Shown: in pieces, positions 5,223 to 8,019 of the stretch
Layout of the letters: every line of letters starts with the position of its first letter
Numbering within the stretch: position 1 is the first letter of the stretch
Source of the DNA: Methylovulum sp.
GTDB lineage: Bacteria; Pseudomonadota; Gammaproteobacteria; Methylococcales; Methylomonadaceae
Assembly (NCBI GenBank): GCA_016919605.1
Contig: JACXTQ010000367.1
Coordinates: forward strand, 1-8,019
Direction of reading: 5' to 3'
DNA: 8,019 bases
Position numbers and translations under genes: made by a program
Notes under the pieces: model-generated
The model's input: the letters and a program-made list of their open reading frames with translations, nothing else
The model's database searches: none
Told to the model about the DNA's origin: nothing

Positions 5223-6521
5223 TCAAAAAATACGTTTTTTCTCAATGTTAGCGTTATTTTTTAAATTTAGCCAGTTAAGCGCGCCATCCCCCGCCTTACG
5301 ACCACTGGCAAAACAGGCGGTCAATAAATAACCACCCGTGGGGGCTTCCCAGTCGAGCATTTCTCCGGCACAAAAAACTCCGGGGCGAGCCGTTAACATC
5401 AAGTCTTCGTTAAGGGCGGTAAAAGGCACGCCGCCTGCGCTACTGATGGCTTCCGCCAAAGGGCGGGTTGCTAGCAATAATAGCGGTAAGGCTTTGATGG
5501 CCGAAGCTAGTTTATCGGGATCGTTAAAATCGCCTGCCTGTAGTAATTCTCGCAACAGACCGGCCTTTACTCCGTCTAAGCCGACATTTTTGCGTAGGAC
5601 ATTAGCCATAGAGGCTTTGCCGCGTGGTTTGGCTAACCGTTGGCGCAGCCACGACAGCTCTTTATCGGGCAGCAAATCCAGATGGATGAACGCGTTGCCT
5701 GTCCGGTTGATGCTGTTGCGCAAGGTGGACGATAGGCTATAAATTAAGCCGCCTTCGATGCCGGTTTCGGTGATGACGCACTCGCCTATCTGGCTTGCCG
5801 TTTCGCCGTTGGCGTTGACGTGGCGGATACCTAGCGTTTTGACGGGTTGCCCGGCATAGCGGTGTTTAAAATAATCGCTCCACTCGGTTTCAAAACCGCA
5901 ATTGGCAGGTTGGAAAGGCTGTACCGGAATACCCTGTTCTGCAAACACGGATTGCCAGTGTCCGGTAGAGCCTAATTGCGGCCAACTGGCTCCGCCTAAG
6001 GCGAAAATGACCGCATCGACGGACTGGGTTTGTTCGCCTTGGGGCGTTTGAAAAACCAAGCTATGGGGATTGCCATCCGCCCAACCTGTCCATAGCTGGC
6101 GGGTGTGGATATGCACCCCCGCTTCGCGTAGCCGCCGTAGCCATGCGCGTAATAACGGGGCGGCTTTCATGTCGGTGGGAAATACCCGCCCTGACGAACC
6201 TACAAAGGTGCCGATGCCCAGCTTCGTTAGCCACGTCCGCACGGCGGTGGGTGGAAAATCCTTGAGCAGGGCAGTAACATCCGTTTCATGGTCGCCATAG
6301 CGCGACAAAAATAGCGGCAAGGGTTCGGAATGGGTGATATTCATACCGCCTTTGCCTGCCATCAGGAATTTGCGCCCAACAGTAGGCATGGCCTCATAGA
6401 CATCAACCTGGACGTGGCTACGGCACAAAACATCAGCCGCCATCAGCCCGGCCGGGCCACCACCGATGATGGCGACCCGCAATTTACTTGCTGGCCTATC
6501 TAGTGTTTCAAAATCATTCAC
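5223..6521 (-). CDS. HI0933/YhiN-family NAD(P)/FAD-dependent oxidoreductase
   Basis: This is a 432-residue flavoprotein of the HI0933 (YhiN/BaiN-like) family, most like the TIGR03862 subgroup. The N terminus has the FAD-binding Rossmann motif VAIIGGGPAGLMAADVL (Gly20-Gly25) and the ribose-binding acidic residue in VDVYEAM (Glu43). The family signature GRKFLMAGKGGMNITHSE is at 49-66. GTFVGSSGRVFPTDMKAAPL and FALGGASWPQLGSTG follow, and the C-terminal FAD motif is FCAGEMLDWEAPTGGYLLTA followed by CFASGRKAG. Family members are cytosolic; most have no assigned physiological reaction, so none is claimed here. The start is GTG at 6521-6519; a TTG at codon 14 would give a start right at the Rossmann fold, but the longer form is usual. 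The weak AGGA near 6537 is somewhat far from the start. It lies 32 bases after the LTA-synthase-like gene and probably shares its transcript. Confidence 0.93.
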   Translation of the reverse strand: MNDFETLDRPASKLRVAIIGGGPAGLMAADVLCRSHVQVDVYEAMPTVGRKFLMAGKGGMNITHSEPLPLFLSRYGDHETDVTALLKDFPPTAVRTWLTKLGIGTFVGSSGRVFPTDMKAAPLLRAWLRRLREAGVHIHTRQLWTGWADGNPHSLVFQTPQGEQTQSVDAVIFALGGASWPQLGSTGHWQSVFAEQGIPVQPFQPANCGFETEWSDYFKHRYAGQPVKTLGIRHVNANGETASQIGECVITETGIEGGLIYSLSSTLRNSINRTGNAFIHLDLLPDKELSWLRQRLAKPRGKASMANVLRKNVGLDGVKAGLLRELLQAGDFNDPDKLASAIKALPLLLLATRPLAEAISSAGGVPFTALNEDLMLTARPGVFCAGEMLDWEAPTGGYLLTACFASGRKAGDGALNWLNLKNNANIEKKRIF

Positions 6522-6553
6522 TTAACGCTCAATATCCTAAAAATTGGGTGGTG

Positions 6554-8019
6554 CTAACCGCCCTTGCCAAGTGTGCCAGCAAGGTCGCCGTGTTTGAGCA
6601 ACACTTGCGCTAATGTGTGTATCGGCAGGTTTTGCTTAAGCGGCAGGCGGTCCTGTGCTGTTGGGGTTTGCCAGACAAAATAATCGCTCCAGCCATCAGG
6701 TTCGCCAAAGCGTTGATAAATGCTTTGCATAATCGGGACATGGTCGCCATACCAGCATAATAGGCCCGCCCGGGGGCTTGCCAACAAGCTATCCTTAAGC
6801 TGTTTTATCATCAGATCGGCATTGTGCAAATGTTGCAGATATACGGTCAAATCGTCACAACCAGGCTCTGGCGGGGTATGGTAAAACTGTCTGGTATCGG
6901 CCAAAGGCTGTTCAAGATGCAAGGGGCCGTGGTTTTCCATGGTGATGACAAAGATAAACAGCGGCTGTTTGGCAGTGGCCAGCAAGTCTTGGATTTTCTC
7001 GGCTACCGCTAAGTCGCCGGTAAATTGCCCGCATTTTTGCGTTTCGGTAAAGCTGTTGACATCAATAAACTCATCGAAACCCAAACGCGGAAAGACTTGG
7101 TCACGCTGATAAAAACTGGCGACATAAGGGTGGATGCACAACGTGTGATAACCGATTTGTTTAAGATAGCCGACCAAATTGGGGACACTATATTTTACCA
7201 GCAAACGGTAAGGGTTGAACTGGTGTACGCCCAGTTCCTGTGGGCTAAATCCGGTCAAAAAACCGCATTCGGTGCGCACGGTGTTCGCTCCCCAAGCGGG
7301 TACTTGTAAGCGTCCATATTGGCAAGAGGTGTTTTGGGTGGTGTCAAAATGCTCCAGAACCGAAGCCTTTATTGTGGTTGACAGGCCACGCGGGTCAAAA
7401 AAAGACTCACTTTGTACCGTGACGATATGCGCCAAAGTGTCGGGATGTTTAATGGGCGGGTGCCGGAAGGGGCTGTCTTGGCAAGGCAACTGTCGGGTTA
7501 GCCATGCCGTACGCCCATAATTGTAAAAAAAAGCCAATTGCCCTTGGTAGGTCAAATCATCGCTGGGTTGATAGCTAAGGATAGGCAGCCGTGGCTCCGC
7601 CCATTTCAGCAGTATCAGGCCAATAATAGCCAATCCTGTCGATAGGAAGATAAAGACCCACGGAGTCAGTACCGCCAAGAGTGAAGGCTCCAAAGCAATG
7701 CCGATAGCGAAGGCGCCAATAAAGCCTAGGGTGGCGGCAATAGTGCGGGCGATCCCAAAAAATGGCAGATACAGCCGTGGATGCTTGATGGCATCAGTAA
7801 AGTATTCAAAATCTTGGCAGATGAACGGTTCCCGTAAACTGTCGAATTTGGCGTGGTTGACTAGGACTAACAAAAATTGGAAGGCCAGCAGGTTGATGAC
7901 CGCAAACCACGCGCGTTGCAGCAGCAAGAGCAACAAGGCGAAACCCAGTGACCAAAGGCCGCAATGGACAAGTACGGTTGGTAACGTCCGTTGCCAGAAT
8001 GGGCGTGGTTTGGGGGTCA
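6554..8019 (-). CDS. LTA-synthase-like sulfatase-fold membrane transferase (5' end outside window)
   Basis: The frame is open to the right edge of the window; the TTG at 7936-7934 is inside a membrane helix, so the real start lies beyond base 8019. Four hydrophobic segments are visible: about 7985-7919, 7909-7850, 7753-7691 and 7681-7607. They are followed by a sulfatase/LTA-synthase domain facing the periplasm. Metal and catalytic residues expected for LtaS are present: Glu in VTVQSESFFDPRG (7408-7406), the nucleophile Thr in GANTVRTECGF (7282-7280), ENHGP, and Asp-His in CWYGDHVP (6745-6740). The upstream sequence REPFICQDFEYF and HPRLYLPFFG is typical of proteobacterial members. In Gram-negatives these enzymes are thought to transfer phosphoglycerol or related groups onto envelope glycans, as OpgB does; the actual acceptor is unknown here. 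It is the first visible gene of the - strand group with the flavoprotein and pdxJ. Confidence 0.92.
   Translation of the reverse strand, partial: TPKPRPFWQRTLPTVLVHCGLWSLGFALLLLLLQRAWFAVINLLAFQFLLVLVNHAKFDSLREPFICQDFEYFTDAIKHPRLYLPFFGIARTIAATLGFIGAFAIGIALEPSLLAVLTPWVFIFLSTGLAIIGLILLKWAEPRLPILSYQPSDDLTYQGQLAFFYNYGRTAWLTRQLPCQDSPFRHPPIKHPDTLAHIVTVQSESFFDPRGLSTTIKASVLEHFDTTQNTSCQYGRLQVPAWGANTVRTECGFLTGFSPQELGVHQFNPYRLLVKYSVPNLVGYLKQIGYHTLCIHPYVASFYQRDQVFPRLGFDEFIDVNSFTETQKCGQFTGDLAVAEKIQDLLATAKQPLFIFVITMENHGPLHLEQPLADTRQFYHTPPEPGCDDLTVYLQHLHNADLMIKQLKDSLLASPRAGLLCWYGDHVPIMQSIYQRFGEPDGWSDYFVWQTPTAQDRLPLKQNLPIHTLAQVLLKHGDLAGTLGKGG

Noticed and set aside
7025..7520. Several + strand open frames opposite the LTA-synthase-like gene
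   Set aside because: They lie entirely antisense to a gene with all catalytic motifs intact and show no domain or ribosome binding site of their own.

Overview
The window looks like chromosomal housekeeping DNA from a gammaproteobacterium of moderate GC. I infer this from the close match of the TldD, PdxJ and nitrilase-fold products to gammaproteobacterial families, and from a BamC-like outer-membrane lipoprotein, which implies a Gram-negative envelope. A methanotroph-like (Methylococcales) origin is my guess from the overall flavour of genes and repeats; nothing in the window proves it.

Left part (1-2616, + strand): the 3' end of a nitrilase-superfamily amidohydrolase, then, one base after its stop, a short BamC-like lipoprotein gene. 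A 200-base gap with a possible terminator and a REP-like repeat follows, and then tldD, the HExxxH metallopeptidase that normally works with PmbA/TldE. A nitrilase-fold gene next to tldD is a familiar gammaproteobacterial arrangement; the small lipoprotein between them is the less usual part.

Middle (2617-4409): about 700 bases hold no intact gene but do contain the frameshifted remnant of a multi-pass membrane protein on the - strand and a clear REP-like palindrome. Next is a gene with a good ribosome binding site for a TPR-like protein with a long acidic, Glu/Pro/Ala/Val-rich tail (+ strand). It is followed by a convergent intergenic region with two adjacent hairpins.

Right part (4410-8019, - strand): three genes read right to left. 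They are an LTA-synthase-like sulfatase-fold membrane transferase whose 5' end lies outside the window, a HI0933/YhiN-type flavoprotein only 32 bases downstream, and pdxJ for vitamin B6 synthesis 69 bases further on. They may be co-transcribed, but their functions do not form an obvious pathway.

I found no RNA gene, CRISPR array, intact mobile element or defence system, and nothing that I would call an undescribed biological system. The most useful second looks are the membrane-protein pseudogene with a reconstructable one-base deletion, the REP-like repeats, the single-domain BamC-like lipoprotein, and the true extent of the LTA-synthase-like gene.
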